Assembly (NCBI RefSeq): GCF_005484945.1
Contig: NZ_CP034035.1
Span: forward strand, 558,001-622,000
Origin: Brenneria rubrifaciens
GTDB taxonomy: Bacteria; Pseudomonadota; Gammaproteobacteria; Enterobacterales; Enterobacteriaceae
Length of the DNA stretch: 64,000 nucleotides
Direction of reading: 5' to 3'
Numbering within the stretch: position 1 is the first letter of the stretch; each line of letters opens with the position of its first letter. A program made the translations under genes and the position numbers. This document shows positions 24,200 through 34,889 of this stretch, piece by piece. The notes under the pieces were generated by a model. That model was not told the DNA's origin. It made no database searches and saw only the letters and a list, made by a program, of their open reading frames with translations.

Positions 24200-27100
24200 A
24201 TGACCTATTCTCGTTCCGCATCGCGCACGGCGCACCGGCGTCTTCCCCAACAGGCATGGGCGCTGGAGCCGCGTATGATGTTCGACGCCGCCGCCGTTGC
24301 GACGGCGGAAGCGGCGGTGGCCGCTACCGATACCGCGCCGGGCGTCACCGCCAGCGGCGCGGAGGCCACCATCAGCATTGATGACAACTCAACCGCGCAA
24401 TCGGTGGATCTGTTCAGCGGCGTGACCGTCTCTACCGACCGCGGCGGCGAGGAACTGACCGATCTGACGATCACCGTGAATAGCAGCGGCGGTAATCAGG
24501 CGCTGGTGATCGACGGCAGCGCCATCGCGCTGGCAGCCACGACGACGCCCGGCACCACCACGAACAACGGTTACACATATTCGGTATCGGTCAGCGGCGA
24601 CAGCACCACCATCACGCTCAGCATTGCTTCCTCGAGCACCGGTTACACCGCCGCGAGCGCGGCCAGCCTGATCGACGGCATCGCCTACAGGACGCTGGAC
24701 AACACCGTGGAAAGCGGCGCCGTCACGGTAACGCTGACCAGCCTGAGCGATGAAGGCGGCGAGAAAGCCGATCTGAGCAGCATCAGCGCCACCATCGCCA
24801 TCACCAGCAACATCAATGTTGCGCCGACGCTGTCCGATGACAGCGCACTGGAGCCTGCCGAGTCCTTCACCGTCGCCGATCTTGGCGACGGCGCCGAGGT
24901 CGCCTATTCCAGCGACGGCAGCTACGCCTATGCCGCCGGGAAGGGCGCGCTTTCGGTCTTCTCCGTCGACGGCAGCGGCCGTCTGACGCTGTTGCAGACA
25001 TTGACTGTCGGTGACATGACCACGGCCACCGAGATGGTGATCAGCGCGGACGGCGCTTCGATCTACGCCATTGACGGCATTGGCAACAACGAGAGCGAGT
25101 ACGACGCCAGCAATATCTATGTGTTCAGCGTCGCCGAAGACGGTTCGCTCAGCCATACAGATACCGTTTCCACCGAAAACGGCCCCGCCACCGGCGGTCT
25201 GGCCATTTCGGACGATGGCGCCTGGGTTTATGTCGGCACCGCGTATAACGGCGTGGTGATTTACGCCCGCGACGTCACCACCGGCGCGCTTACCTATGTG
25301 GCGCGCGCGCCGGACGACAACAGTCGTGACGGCGTGATCGCCACGTCCGGCGACTATGTTTATGTGGTTTACTCCGGCGCCGGTATCGCCGTCCCGCCCA
25401 ACGTGACCGTCTATCAGCGCAACGACGACGGCACGTTGAGCACGGTAGCCAGCCTGAGCACCCGCGACATCGACAGCAGCGTCGGCAACGACACGCTGGC
25501 GGTATCGGCGGACGGCCAGTATCTGTACCTCGCCGATCCTGATTACAGCGTGATCCTCGCCTTCCAGTTCAGCGGCACGTCGCTCACCCAGCTCGATACC
25601 CTCTTCCCCAACGGCGTGGCGAGTATCGCGCTGAGCGACGACGGCAGCCTGCTCTACGCCGCCGCGCCCGACGGCGCGATCGCTGTTTATACGGTCGCCG
25701 GCAACGGCGCCCTGACCCTGAGCAGCACGATTGCCGGCAGCGGAAGCGGCAGCGATATCGCGGTTTCCGGCGACGGGTTGTCGATTCTGGTGGCGGGCGG
25801 CAGCGTGAACCGCTACACCCGCGTGCAGACGTTGGATCTGGGGGAGGCGCTGACCTTTGCCGGCGGACTGACGCTGAAAGACAGCAACTATGATGTGCTG
25901 AACGGCGGCGCGGGTAATTACAACGGCGCCGGCATCAGCGTCAGCGCCAGCACCGAGGGCGGTAGCTTCGGCTTCGCCGACGGCAACGGGCTGACCCTGT
26001 CGAACGGCGTGATTTCCCTTGACGGCGGCGCCATCGCCACCCTGAGCGTGAGCGACGGCGCGTTAACCGTGACCTTCACGGCGGACACCGCCGCTGCCGT
26101 GGCGAATCAGGTGCTGCAACAGCTCACCTATACCAACGCCGACGCCACGGCCGGCAGTTTTATCCGGCTCAGCGTGATCGCCAGCGACGCGGCGCTGGCC
26201 AGCAGCGCCGCGTCGCTCACCTTGCGGGTCAACACGGCGCCGCAGGTCAATACCGATGCGGCTACCGGCTATAGTCTGGGCTCCGCCACCAGCGAAACCG
26301 CCTACAGCTTTACCCTGTTCTCCGGCCTGTTCAGCGATGCCGACGGCGACGCCTTGATCTGGCGCGTCGAGGGGCTGCCGGAGGGGCTGAGCTTCGACGC
26401 CGCGACTCGCACCATCTCCGGTTCCGCCACCGAAACCGGCTCCTTTTCCGTCGCCGTGACGGTGACCGACGCTTCCGGCGCCAGCGCCTCCGTCGCGCTG
26501 GATCTGGTGGTTGAGCAGATCGCCAACCGTGCGCCGGAAGTGAATGCGGACGCTTCCACCACGCTGGCTGCGGCGACCGAAAATGTCGCCTACAGCACCG
26601 CACTGGACGCGGGCCTGTTCAGCGACGCCGACAGCGTCTACAACGGCGACAGCCTGACCTGGCGCGTCAGCGGGCTGCCCGACGGCCTGACTTTTGATGC
26701 CGCCACCCTGACCATTTCCGGCGTATCCGGCGCATCCGGCGACTACGCCGTTACCGTGACGGTGACCGACGAATCGGGCGCCGCCGCCAGCGCCGATCTG
26801 ACGCTGCGGGTGATCAGCACGGCCGAGGCCAACAACAGCGCGCCGTCGCTGGTGGCCGACGCCAGCACCCTGACTTATGCCAGCGACGGTTCGCTCAGCG
26901 GTTTCAGCAAGTACGTCAACAGCATCACGCTGTCCGAGGACGGCGGTACGCTGGTGATCGCCGCCAGCGACAATAACAACGGCAATGGCGCCAGCTATCT
27001 GTACGTCTACAGCCGGGATACCGCCAGCGGCGAACTGGCCCTGTTGCAGACCTTCACGCAGGGCGACAAAGACGATGGCGACGCTGCCAACGGCGTTGAG

Positions 27101-30100
27101 CTTGACGGCTTGTCAGGTATCACCTCCGTTTCCTATTCAAAAGACGGAAGCTTGCTCTACCTGTCCGGTTATGCCTCCGCCGGCAGCAGCAGCGCCTATT
27201 CGATCAGCGTTTTCAGCGTCGGTGACGACGGTGCGTTAGCGCTGGTTGGTCAAGTGGCCAATATCGCTGAAAAAGTGTTGCAGATTGCCGTTGCACCAGA
27301 CAGCGGGACGTTTTACGCCCTTTCATCCGCCACGGTTTATGCCTACCGCATCGGTGACGACGGCGCGCTGACGGCAATAGATACCTACACGCCGGACAGC
27401 GGCTTCGGTACCGCCGTCGCCATGCAAATCGATGACGACGGCACGGTCTACGTGCTGAGCGGCGGACGCCTGACCATTTACACCGCCGCCGCCGATGGCG
27501 GTCTGACCTACGCCGGTCAACTGACGCGCAGCGGCACCACGCTGACCTGGACCGACGCCGACGGCACTGCCGCCGCCGCGGGAACTGTCAGTAATGGCAA
27601 CGCCTTCAATGGCGCCAACGCGTTTGCGGTGTCCGACGCCGGCTACCTCTATCTGACCACCAGCAACGGCTTCCTGACAACGCTGCAATACGACGCCACG
27701 GCCAACACCCTGAATCTGGTCAATGCCCAGGATGCGTATAATCCTTTGAGCCAGTATCCGCATGGCCTTACCCTGTCGGCAGATGGCACGACCCTGTATG
27801 TGGTGAGCGCCGCCAGCACCAAGATAGCCATTTACACCCTCGGTGAAGACGGCAATCCGACCCTCTCTGGCACGGTGACGACAGCCAGCGCCCTGTCACG
27901 GCTGGTTGTCAGCGACGATGGCCGGTTCATTTACGGCGGCAAGCATCTGTATTTCGTCCCCGGCCTCAGCATGGTTAGCGCCACCGGCGTGTCCGTGGCC
28001 TACACTGAAGGCGGCACCATCAGTCCCGCCGCCGCCGTGACGCTGTCCGATACCGATTACGACGCGCTGAATGGCGGCGTCGGCAATTATAACGGCGCGA
28101 CCTTCACGCTGGTGCGCGACGGGGGGGCCGACAGCAACGACAGCTACGGCTTCACCGACGGTAACGGCCTGACGCTGGCCGAGGGGGTGATCTCCCTCAA
28201 CGGCGCGGCCATCGGTACGCTGCTGAGCGAGAACGGCGCGCTGACCATCACCTTTACCGCCGAGGTGAGCACCGCCGCCGCCAATCTGGTGTTGCAACAA
28301 ATCAGCTATAGCAATAGCAGCAGTACGCCGGGCAGCAGCATCGCGCTTAAGTTATCGGTGGCGGATCAGTACGCCTCGGGTTCGATCGCCCTCCAGCTTG
28401 CGGTTACGCAGATCAATAACGCGCCGATAGTGGAGGCCGGCGGGCAGGCGATAACCTATATCAGCGGCGGCAGCGGTGTGAAGCTGTTCGATGATGTCAG
28501 CGTATCGGCCGGGGAGGACGATCAGGCGATCGGCAGCTTTACCCTGGGCGTTTCCGGTCTAAAGGACGGCGAAAAAGAAGTGTTGATCGTCGGTGGCGCC
28601 AACGTGACGCTGGTCGATGGCGCGAATGTAAGCGGCTCGGTTTCCGTCGATGTGGTGGAGAGCGACGGCAGTACCAATACCTACAGCTACGCCGTCACCA
28701 TCTCGGTCAGCGTGACGGACGATGCCGCCGCCGTGACGGTCAGCAGCAGTAGCGGGTTGCCGGCGGAGGTGGCCACGGCGCTGGTCAAAAATATCGCCTA
28801 CATCAATACCTCATCCGATTATGCTGAAGCGCCCACCACCGGCGAGCGCGTCATTACCCTGACGGCCGTTAAGGACAACGGCGGCACCGCTAACGGCGGC
28901 ATAGATACCACCGCGCTGTCAATCAGCTCCACGGTCACCGTCAGTCTGACCAACGCCGCGCCTTCGGTCACGGCCGCGGGCGCCGCGACGCGCTATGTTG
29001 AAAACGGTGAGGCGGTGGGATTGTTCAACGACGTTGCGGTGTCAACGGGCGAACAGGGCCAGGCCATCACCCACATTGCGCTGGCGGTTTCCGGCCTTAG
29101 TGACGGTAAAAGCGAAACGCTGGTCATTGACGGCACCACTGTTTCCCTGACGGCGGGCGCTTCTGGGGAAACCACCAACGGCTACACATACGACGTTTCC
29201 CTTGCGGGCGATATCGCCACGGTATACCTCAAGAGCAATGACGGTATCGCCGTGGCCGACGCCACCACACTGATTGCCGGGCTGACCTACGCCAACCTGA
29301 GTGACGATCCCACGGCGGGCACGCGCACCGTCACGCTGACCTCGATCCAGGATGACGGCGGCACGGCCAACGGCGGCGCGAATACCGCTTCACTGGCGAT
29401 TGCGGCGAACGTGGCGGTGGCCGCGGTTAACGACGCGCCGGTCGTCAGCGCCACGCCAGCGGAGGTCATTTACGCCACTTCCGGCAGCAGCGCCGCGCTG
29501 TTCAGCGACGTCGCCATCTCAACGGTGGAAAACGGCCAGACCCTCTCAAGCATTACCTTCACCCTCTCCGGCCTGCTTGACGGCAGCAGAGAGACGCTCG
29601 CCGTCGCCGGTACGCGCATTGCGCTGGTTGCCGGCAGCGGCACGCTTGACAGTGGCGACACATATACCGTGAGGCTTGACGGCGATACCGCCACCGTGAC
29701 CATCGCCAGTGCGGACGGCATTGCCGTCGATACCGCGGCAAGCCTGATCGAACAGGCCCGCTATGCCAATCTCAGCAACGCCCAAAGCGCCGGCGAACGC
29801 ATCATCAGCCTCAGCGTGCAGGACAGCGGCGGTCGAGAAAACAGCGGCAACGATACCGCCACGCTGGAAGCGACCGCGTCTCTCTCCGTGGTGAACAACT
29901 CAGTGCCGGCACTCAGCGCCGGCGCCGATTACACCAGCCTGGAAGCGGTTGGCAGCCTGACGGCCATCAGCGGTCTTGCCGATATCGCGGCCAGCGCGCT
30001 GACCGCGTCGGGCGATTACCTGTATGCCGTCGACAGCAGCGGCAACATCGCCATTTTCAGCCGCAACACCAACACTGGCGAACTGATGCTGTTGCAGACC

Positions 30101-33097
30101 CAGGACAGCGGCATTGCGTCCGTTTCGCGTATCGAAGTCAGTGACGACGGCGGTACGGTGTACATGCTTGGCGCGGGCGGGGACAGCGTGACGGTGTTCA
30201 GCCGTGACGACATCGGCGGCAACCTGACATGGGTACAGACGCTGACCACGGAAAACGTCGCCGACCTGACGATGTCCGATGACGGCAGCATGCTCTATGT
30301 GGTGGATGGCAATTACTCCGGCCTGCTGGTTTACGCCCTGAACGCGGACAGCGGCCAGTATGTGCTGAGCCAGTCCATTACGGCTTCCACCAGCAACGAA
30401 CCCTATCTGTTCACCGCCGTCGGTATCGAGGCGGTGGGCGACTATGTCTATGTGGTCACCGATCCGGCCGCTGCGTCGGTCGCCAATACCCTGATCGTCT
30501 ATCAACGGGCGGCGGACGGTACGCTCAGCGCTGTCGCCTGGCAGCGTGACGGCGCGGCCGCGGGCGAAAGCACTATTGATATGTCCGGCCCGGTGGCCAT
30601 CGCCGTCGCCGGCGATGGCGGCACGATTTATGCGGCCAGCGAGGATGGCATAGCCGCGTTCGGCTTTGACGCCGAGAGCGGCGCGTTGCGCTACCTCGGC
30701 GCGGTCAGCGGCCTGTCCGATGTGACTGCCGTCGCGCTGTCCGATGACGACGGTACGTTGTATGTCACCGCTTCGGACGGCAGCCTCAGCCGCTACAAAT
30801 CCGACAGCGGGACGCTGACGCTTATTGATACGGTCACCCGCGATACCACGGCGGCATTGGCCGGCGCCCGGAACGTGGTGACCGGCGCTCAGGGCGCAGT
30901 GGTGGTCACTGGCAGCGCCGGTCTGGTCAGTTTTAAAGATACGTTGACGGAAATCGCCATGGATTACACCGAGCAGGGAACGGTACTGCCGGCGGAGGTC
31001 ATCACGCTCAGGGACGCCGACTACGACGCGCTGGCCGATGGCGCGGGCAACTACAACGGCGCGGTGATCACGCTGGTGCGCGACGGTGGGAGCAGTAGCG
31101 ACGATGGCTATGGCTTCAATGACGGTAACGGCCTGACGCGGGTGGACGATACGCTCTATCTGGATGGCGCGGCTATCGCTACCTTCAGCAGCGCAAGCGG
31201 CACGCTGACGCTCACCTTCACCGCCGAGGTCAACACGGTCACCGCCAACCGGGTGCTGCAACAGATCAGTTATACCAACGGCAGCGACGATCCGGGCGCC
31301 GGCGTGCGTCTCCGGCTGAGCGTGACCGACGCCTATGGCGCCACCGCCAGCGCTACGCTGGCGCTGAGCGTTACCGGAATTAACGACGCGCCGGTACTGA
31401 CCGCCACCGCCGCTACCCCCAGCTACACGGAAGGCGGCGAAGCCGCCATACTGTTCAGCGACGCGGTTGTCTCCACCGTGGAAGCCGATCAGACCCTTAG
31501 CGCTCTGACGCTGAGCGTTTCCGGTTTGCGCGACGGTTCAAGTGAAAAGCTGACCATCGACGGCACGGTAATCGTCCTGGTCGACGGTTCCGGCGCCACC
31601 GCCAGCGGCTACGGTTATACCGTGTCTGTCAGCGGCGACACCGCCACCGTTGTGATTTCCGGCGGTACAGGCATGACCGCCGCAAACACCGCTGCCCTCG
31701 TCAACGGTATCGCTTACGCCAACGCCAGCGACGATCCGACGGTCGGTACGCGCACCGTTACGCTGACCGCCATTCGGGACAGCGGCGGTACGGCCGACGG
31801 CGGCGCAGACGCGACGGCGCTTGCCGTCTCCGCCGCCGTTGACGTCGCGGCGGTCAACAACGCGCCGCTACTGACCGCGACGCCAGCCGATCCTGGCTAC
31901 ACGGCGGGTGACGCTGCGGTATCGCTATTCGACGGCGCGAGTGTTTCCACGATAGAGCGCGGTCAGTCCATTGTGGCGCTGACCGTCACCGTCTTCGGTG
32001 TCGTCGACAGCGCTGAGAGCCTGATCGTCGACGGTACGGCCATTATGCTGACCGATGGCGCCGCCATCACGACCGCCAACGGCCTGAGCGTCGCGGTCGC
32101 GCTCGACAACGGCACCGCCACGCTGACCATCGGCAGCGGTGGGAGCATTGATGCCGCCACCGCCGCTGCGCTGGTCGACGGTCTGACCTATGCCAACACC
32201 AGCGCTACCGTCACCAGCGGCGAACGCGTCGTCACCCTGGTCGCTATCCGGGACGACGGCGGTAGCGCCAATAACGGCACGGATACCGGCGCGCCGAACA
32301 TTGCGTCGGTGGTCAGCATCGCCAACAGCGCGCCTTATGCCACGGATAGCGAAGCGGCGTTGCCGCAAGCCACTCAGTCGGCGGCATACCGCGCCACGCT
32401 CTCGTCCGATTTGTTCCACGACGTCAATGGCGACACCCTGACTTGGAGCATGGCGGGATTGCCGGACGGCCTGAGCTTTGATGGCGCGACGTTAACCATC
32501 AGCGGAAAAACGCTGGCCGTCGGCAGTTTTGATCTGACGCTGACGGTAAATGACGGTCAGGGCGGAACGGCCTCCCGCTCCCTGACGCTGGCGATCAACA
32601 AACAGCCAGTCATGCCGGTAGTCTCCACTATGCCTGATATGCCGGGCGGCATGATGGCGGCGTGGCTGGATGCGCGTCAGGACGAGTTGGAACGGCCGGA
32701 CAAGGTGATGCGCCCCGCGCCCCGTGGGGGAGAGTCGTCGGCGGCAACCCGCGTGGCGGCGGGGGCCGCGCCATCGTTCGGCAATGAGCTGTCGCGGGAT
32801 AACTATCCGCTGGCGGGCGGCGCGGTGGACTACGCCGCAACCCCGTGGCGGTTGGCGCCGATGATGGAAACGCTGATGCCGGTGCTGGACGAGGTGGACT
32901 TTTCAACATTGCGGGCGGCTAACGCCGTCGCCGCCACGCCGGAGAACGCGCCGGCTGGCCTGCGGATGCCGCAGCCGGACGGACCGGACGCCAAAGTCGC
33001 CTTCTCCGCGCAGTTGCAACAGGCGCAGGCGGCGTATGACGAGTTACTGACCGCATTGGATCAGTTAACGGAAAAGAACGCGTCGTCGGCGGAGTGA
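24200..33097 (+). CDS. Giant LEPR-motif repeat protein, likely surface or secreted
   Basis: 2965 residues without an ordinary signal peptide. The basic start is followed by WALEPRMMFDAAAV near residue 22, which I recognise as the LEPR-XLL-type N-terminal motif of very large Gram-negative repeat proteins. I read three propeller-like modules (about 216-537, 878-1253, 1902-2250) built from units such as SDDGSLLYAAAPDGAIAVYT. Each is followed by a module with GNYNGA, YGFxDGNGLT and VLQQISYTN. There are also about six Ig-like repeats of about 155 residues (YANxSDDPTxGTRTVTLT) and three He_PIG/cadherin-like domains (LTWRVSGLPDGLTFDAATLTISG, about 678-770, 776-873 and 2709-2800). The last 165 residues are proline-rich, then helical. 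I see no RTX nonapeptides. It is last of the tad-side run and first of the exporter run. Adhesin or matrix protein is the likely role, inferred. Confidence 0.85.
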   Translation: MTYSRSASRTAHRRLPQQAWALEPRMMFDAAAVATAEAAVAATDTAPGVTASGAEATISIDDNSTAQSVDLFSGVTVSTDRGGEELTDLTITVNSSGGNQALVIDGSAIALAATTTPGTTTNNGYTYSVSVSGDSTTITLSIASSSTGYTAASAASLIDGIAYRTLDNTVESGAVTVTLTSLSDEGGEKADLSSISATIAITSNINVAPTLSDDSALEPAESFTVADLGDGAEVAYSSDGSYAYAAGKGALSVFSVDGSGRLTLLQTLTVGDMTTATEMVISADGASIYAIDGIGNNESEYDASNIYVFSVAEDGSLSHTDTVSTENGPATGGLAISDDGAWVYVGTAYNGVVIYARDVTTGALTYVARAPDDNSRDGVIATSGDYVYVVYSGAGIAVPPNVTVYQRNDDGTLSTVASLSTRDIDSSVGNDTLAVSADGQYLYLADPDYSVILAFQFSGTSLTQLDTLFPNGVASIALSDDGSLLYAAAPDGAIAVYTVAGNGALTLSSTIAGSGSGSDIAVSGDGLSILVAGGSVNRYTRVQTLDLGEALTFAGGLTLKDSNYDVLNGGAGNYNGAGISVSASTEGGSFGFADGNGLTLSNGVISLDGGAIATLSVSDGALTVTFTADTAAAVANQVLQQLTYTNADATAGSFIRLSVIASDAALASSAASLTLRVNTAPQVNTDAATGYSLGSATSETAYSFTLFSGLFSDADGDALIWRVEGLPEGLSFDAATRTISGSATETGSFSVAVTVTDASGASASVALDLVVEQIANRAPEVNADASTTLAAATENVAYSTALDAGLFSDADSVYNGDSLTWRVSGLPDGLTFDAATLTISGVSGASGDYAVTVTVTDESGAAASADLTLRVISTAEANNSAPSLVADASTLTYASDGSLSGFSKYVNSITLSEDGGTLVIAASDNNNGNGASYLYVYSRDTASGELALLQTFTQGDKDDGDAANGVELDGLSGITSVSYSKDGSLLYLSGYASAGSSSAYSISVFSVGDDGALALVGQVANIAEKVLQIAVAPDSGTFYALSSATVYAYRIGDDGALTAIDTYTPDSGFGTAVAMQIDDDGTVYVLSGGRLTIYTAAADGGLTYAGQLTRSGTTLTWTDADGTAAAAGTVSNGNAFNGANAFAVSDAGYLYLTTSNGFLTTLQYDATANTLNLVNAQDAYNPLSQYPHGLTLSADGTTLYVVSAASTKIAIYTLGEDGNPTLSGTVTTASALSRLVVSDDGRFIYGGKHLYFVPGLSMVSATGVSVAYTEGGTISPAAAVTLSDTDYDALNGGVGNYNGATFTLVRDGGADSNDSYGFTDGNGLTLAEGVISLNGAAIGTLLSENGALTITFTAEVSTAAANLVLQQISYSNSSSTPGSSIALKLSVADQYASGSIALQLAVTQINNAPIVEAGGQAITYISGGSGVKLFDDVSVSAGEDDQAIGSFTLGVSGLKDGEKEVLIVGGANVTLVDGANVSGSVSVDVVESDGSTNTYSYAVTISVSVTDDAAAVTVSSSSGLPAEVATALVKNIAYINTSSDYAEAPTTGERVITLTAVKDNGGTANGGIDTTALSISSTVTVSLTNAAPSVTAAGAATRYVENGEAVGLFNDVAVSTGEQGQAITHIALAVSGLSDGKSETLVIDGTTVSLTAGASGETTNGYTYDVSLAGDIATVYLKSNDGIAVADATTLIAGLTYANLSDDPTAGTRTVTLTSIQDDGGTANGGANTASLAIAANVAVAAVNDAPVVSATPAEVIYATSGSSAALFSDVAISTVENGQTLSSITFTLSGLLDGSRETLAVAGTRIALVAGSGTLDSGDTYTVRLDGDTATVTIASADGIAVDTAASLIEQARYANLSNAQSAGERIISLSVQDSGGRENSGNDTATLEATASLSVVNNSVPALSAGADYTSLEAVGSLTAISGLADIAASALTASGDYLYAVDSSGNIAIFSRNTNTGELMLLQTQDSGIASVSRIEVSDDGGTVYMLGAGGDSVTVFSRDDIGGNLTWVQTLTTENVADLTMSDDGSMLYVVDGNYSGLLVYALNADSGQYVLSQSITASTSNEPYLFTAVGIEAVGDYVYVVTDPAAASVANTLIVYQRAADGTLSAVAWQRDGAAAGESTIDMSGPVAIAVAGDGGTIYAASEDGIAAFGFDAESGALRYLGAVSGLSDVTAVALSDDDGTLYVTASDGSLSRYKSDSGTLTLIDTVTRDTTAALAGARNVVTGAQGAVVVTGSAGLVSFKDTLTEIAMDYTEQGTVLPAEVITLRDADYDALADGAGNYNGAVITLVRDGGSSSDDGYGFNDGNGLTRVDDTLYLDGAAIATFSSASGTLTLTFTAEVNTVTANRVLQQISYTNGSDDPGAGVRLRLSVTDAYGATASATLALSVTGINDAPVLTATAATPSYTEGGEAAILFSDAVVSTVEADQTLSALTLSVSGLRDGSSEKLTIDGTVIVLVDGSGATASGYGYTVSVSGDTATVVISGGTGMTAANTAALVNGIAYANASDDPTVGTRTVTLTAIRDSGGTADGGADATALAVSAAVDVAAVNNAPLLTATPADPGYTAGDAAVSLFDGASVSTIERGQSIVALTVTVFGVVDSAESLIVDGTAIMLTDGAAITTANGLSVAVALDNGTATLTIGSGGSIDAATAAALVDGLTYANTSATVTSGERVVTLVAIRDDGGSANNGTDTGAPNIASVVSIANSAPYATDSEAALPQATQSAAYRATLSSDLFHDVNGDTLTWSMAGLPDGLSFDGATLTISGKTLAVGSFDLTLTVNDGQGGTASRSLTLAINKQPVMPVVSTMPDMPGGMMAAWLDARQDELERPDKVMRPAPRGGESSAATRVAAGAAPSFGNELSRDNYPLAGGAVDYAATPWRLAPMMETLMPVLDEVDFSTLRAANAVAATPENAPAGLRMPQPDGPDAKVAFSAQLQQAQAAYDELLTALDQLTEKNASSAE

Positions 33098-33176
33098 CGC
33101 GCCAGTAACGCGAATTTCACGCAGCAACGTATAACAACATCAACACACGACATTACATTAGAGGGGGAGAACCCTG

Positions 33177-34889
33177 GTGACTCAGCACATAGCGAAACTC
33201 TGGGACAGCAAGCAAAAATCTGCCGGTTCCCAGGCTCTAAAATTGGCGGTAGCGCTGGCCTGTCTGGGGCTGGGCGGGTGTGCGGTAAAGCCTGAACCGG
33301 TGACGACGGAACAGCAGGTTCAGCAGGCATTGAGCGATCGGACACAGATGTTTGCCAATCAGGAACCGGTACGCGGCGCCATCACGCTGGATGAGGCGAT
33401 TGCCCGCGCGCTGAAATACAATTTGCAACAGCGGGTGGCGCTGATGGAGCAGGCGATGGAGGATAACCTGGTCGGCGTCGCCAGCCTGGATATGTTGCCG
33501 AAACTGGCGGCCAGGGCGGGGTTGCAAACCCGTGACAACGTGGCCGGGTCCAGCAGTCAATCGGTGACTACCGGCGAGGAATCGCTGGAAGCGTCCACCA
33601 GTCAGGATAAAACGCTGCGCACGGCGGACCTGTCGCTGAGCTGGAACGTGCTGGATTTCGGCATCAGCTATTTCAACGCCAAGATGCAGGCGAATAAATC
33701 GCTGGCCGCCGAAGAGCGTCGCCGTCGCGTGGTGGCGGACATTACCCGGCAGGTGCGTACCGCCTATTGGGAAGCGGCCACCGCGCAGCGCCTACGGCCG
33801 GAAGTGACGGCGGCGCTGACGGATGCGCGTCAGGCGCTGGAATATGCCCGCCAGACCGAGCAACAGCGGCTGCTGGCGCCGGTGGAGGCGCTGCGTTTCC
33901 AGAAAAATATGCTGGAAATGGTGCGTCAACTGGAGATTGTCGATAGCGATCTGGTGGTGGCGAAGTCCCGTCTGGCCTCGCTGATGAACTTACCGCCCGC
34001 CAGCAAATTTGATGTGGTGGTGCCGGGTGAAAGTCGCCTGATCGCGCCGAAAATGGCCTACACCCTCGACGATCTGGAAAACTTCTCGATGGTAAAACGT
34101 CCTGAAGTGCGCGAAGAGAGCTATCTGGCGCGTAACTCGGTGTTGGAGACCCGTAAATCGTTGTTGCGGCTGTTGCCGGGCGTGTCGCTGTTTGCTGGTA
34201 TCAACGGCGACAGCAACAGCTATCTGGTCAATCGCCAGTGGGCGAACGCGGGCGTGCAGGTGAGCGGCAACCTGCTTAACGTCCTGTCGTGGTCATCGGT
34301 GAAACGCGCCGGACAAAGCAACGAGGAACTGGCGGAAGTGCGGCGTCAGGCGCTGCGCATGGCGGTGCTGACGCAGGTGAACGTCGCCTGGCAGGAGTAT
34401 CAGCAAAGCACCCGCATGTTCAACCGCTATCAGGAACTGGCGCGCATTCAGCGCGGCATTCTCAATCAGACTGCGTTAAGCGTGCGTAATCAGGCGGCGG
34501 CGCAGATGGAACAGGTACGCGTCAGCACGGAAACCATTCTGACCACCCGTGCCCGCGACCGCAGCTTTGCCGACGTACAGAATGCGCTGGGCGCGGTGTA
34601 TCAGGCCGCCGGGCTGGATGTGCTGCCCGACAAGGTCAGCGATACCAGTCTGGCGGCGTTGAGCAACACCATTGCCCGCAGCGCCAGCAATATTGAAACC
34701 GGCGGCGTGCCTGTGCCGCGTCTGTCGCTGGCGACGCCGGGCGCGGTAGTCGCCACGGTAACGCCGGCGATCGCGCCGCCGGTGGCGGTCGCGGCGACGC
34801 CCGATACGGTGGCCGGAAAACCCTATCGCACGGTCAACGCCGATATGTGGGATAACCTGCAATCACTGCAAGCCGGGGGAACCCATTGA
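33177..34889 (+). CDS. TolC-like outer-membrane factor (lipoprotein)
   Basis: Outer-membrane efflux/export channel, 570 residues. The signal sequence ends in the lipobox-like LGLGGC (cysteine near residue 36), so it is probably lipidated, as in the OprM/NodT type rather than TolC. Two OEP repeats are visible, with the typical start ITLDEAIARALKYNLQQRV and long coiled-coil segments. The C-terminal about 70 residues are an Ala/Pro/Val-rich tail ending NADMWDNLQSLQ. It starts at GTG 33177 after a very strong GAGGGGGAGAA site, 79 bases after the giant gene. It overlaps the next gene by one base and forms the outer-membrane part of the presumed exporter. Confidence 0.88.
   Translation: MTQHIAKLWDSKQKSAGSQALKLAVALACLGLGGCAVKPEPVTTEQQVQQALSDRTQMFANQEPVRGAITLDEAIARALKYNLQQRVALMEQAMEDNLVGVASLDMLPKLAARAGLQTRDNVAGSSSQSVTTGEESLEASTSQDKTLRTADLSLSWNVLDFGISYFNAKMQANKSLAAEERRRRVVADITRQVRTAYWEAATAQRLRPEVTAALTDARQALEYARQTEQQRLLAPVEALRFQKNMLEMVRQLEIVDSDLVVAKSRLASLMNLPPASKFDVVVPGESRLIAPKMAYTLDDLENFSMVKRPEVREESYLARNSVLETRKSLLRLLPGVSLFAGINGDSNSYLVNRQWANAGVQVSGNLLNVLSWSSVKRAGQSNEELAEVRRQALRMAVLTQVNVAWQEYQQSTRMFNRYQELARIQRGILNQTALSVRNQAAAQMEQVRVSTETILTTRARDRSFADVQNALGAVYQAAGLDVLPDKVSDTSLAALSNTIARSASNIETGGVPVPRLSLATPGAVVATVTPAIAPPVAVAATPDTVAGKPYRTVNADMWDNLQSLQAGGTH

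Noticed and set aside
29900..31261. A 453-codon open frame antisense to the giant gene, and another of 255 codons at 24389-25156
   Set aside because: They mirror the GC-rich, repeat-biased codons of the giant gene, have no ribosome-binding site and resemble no protein family.
24200..33097. RTX-type type 1 secretion substrate
   Set aside because: No GGxGxDxxx nonapeptide array is visible and no ABC ATPase gene is adjacent.
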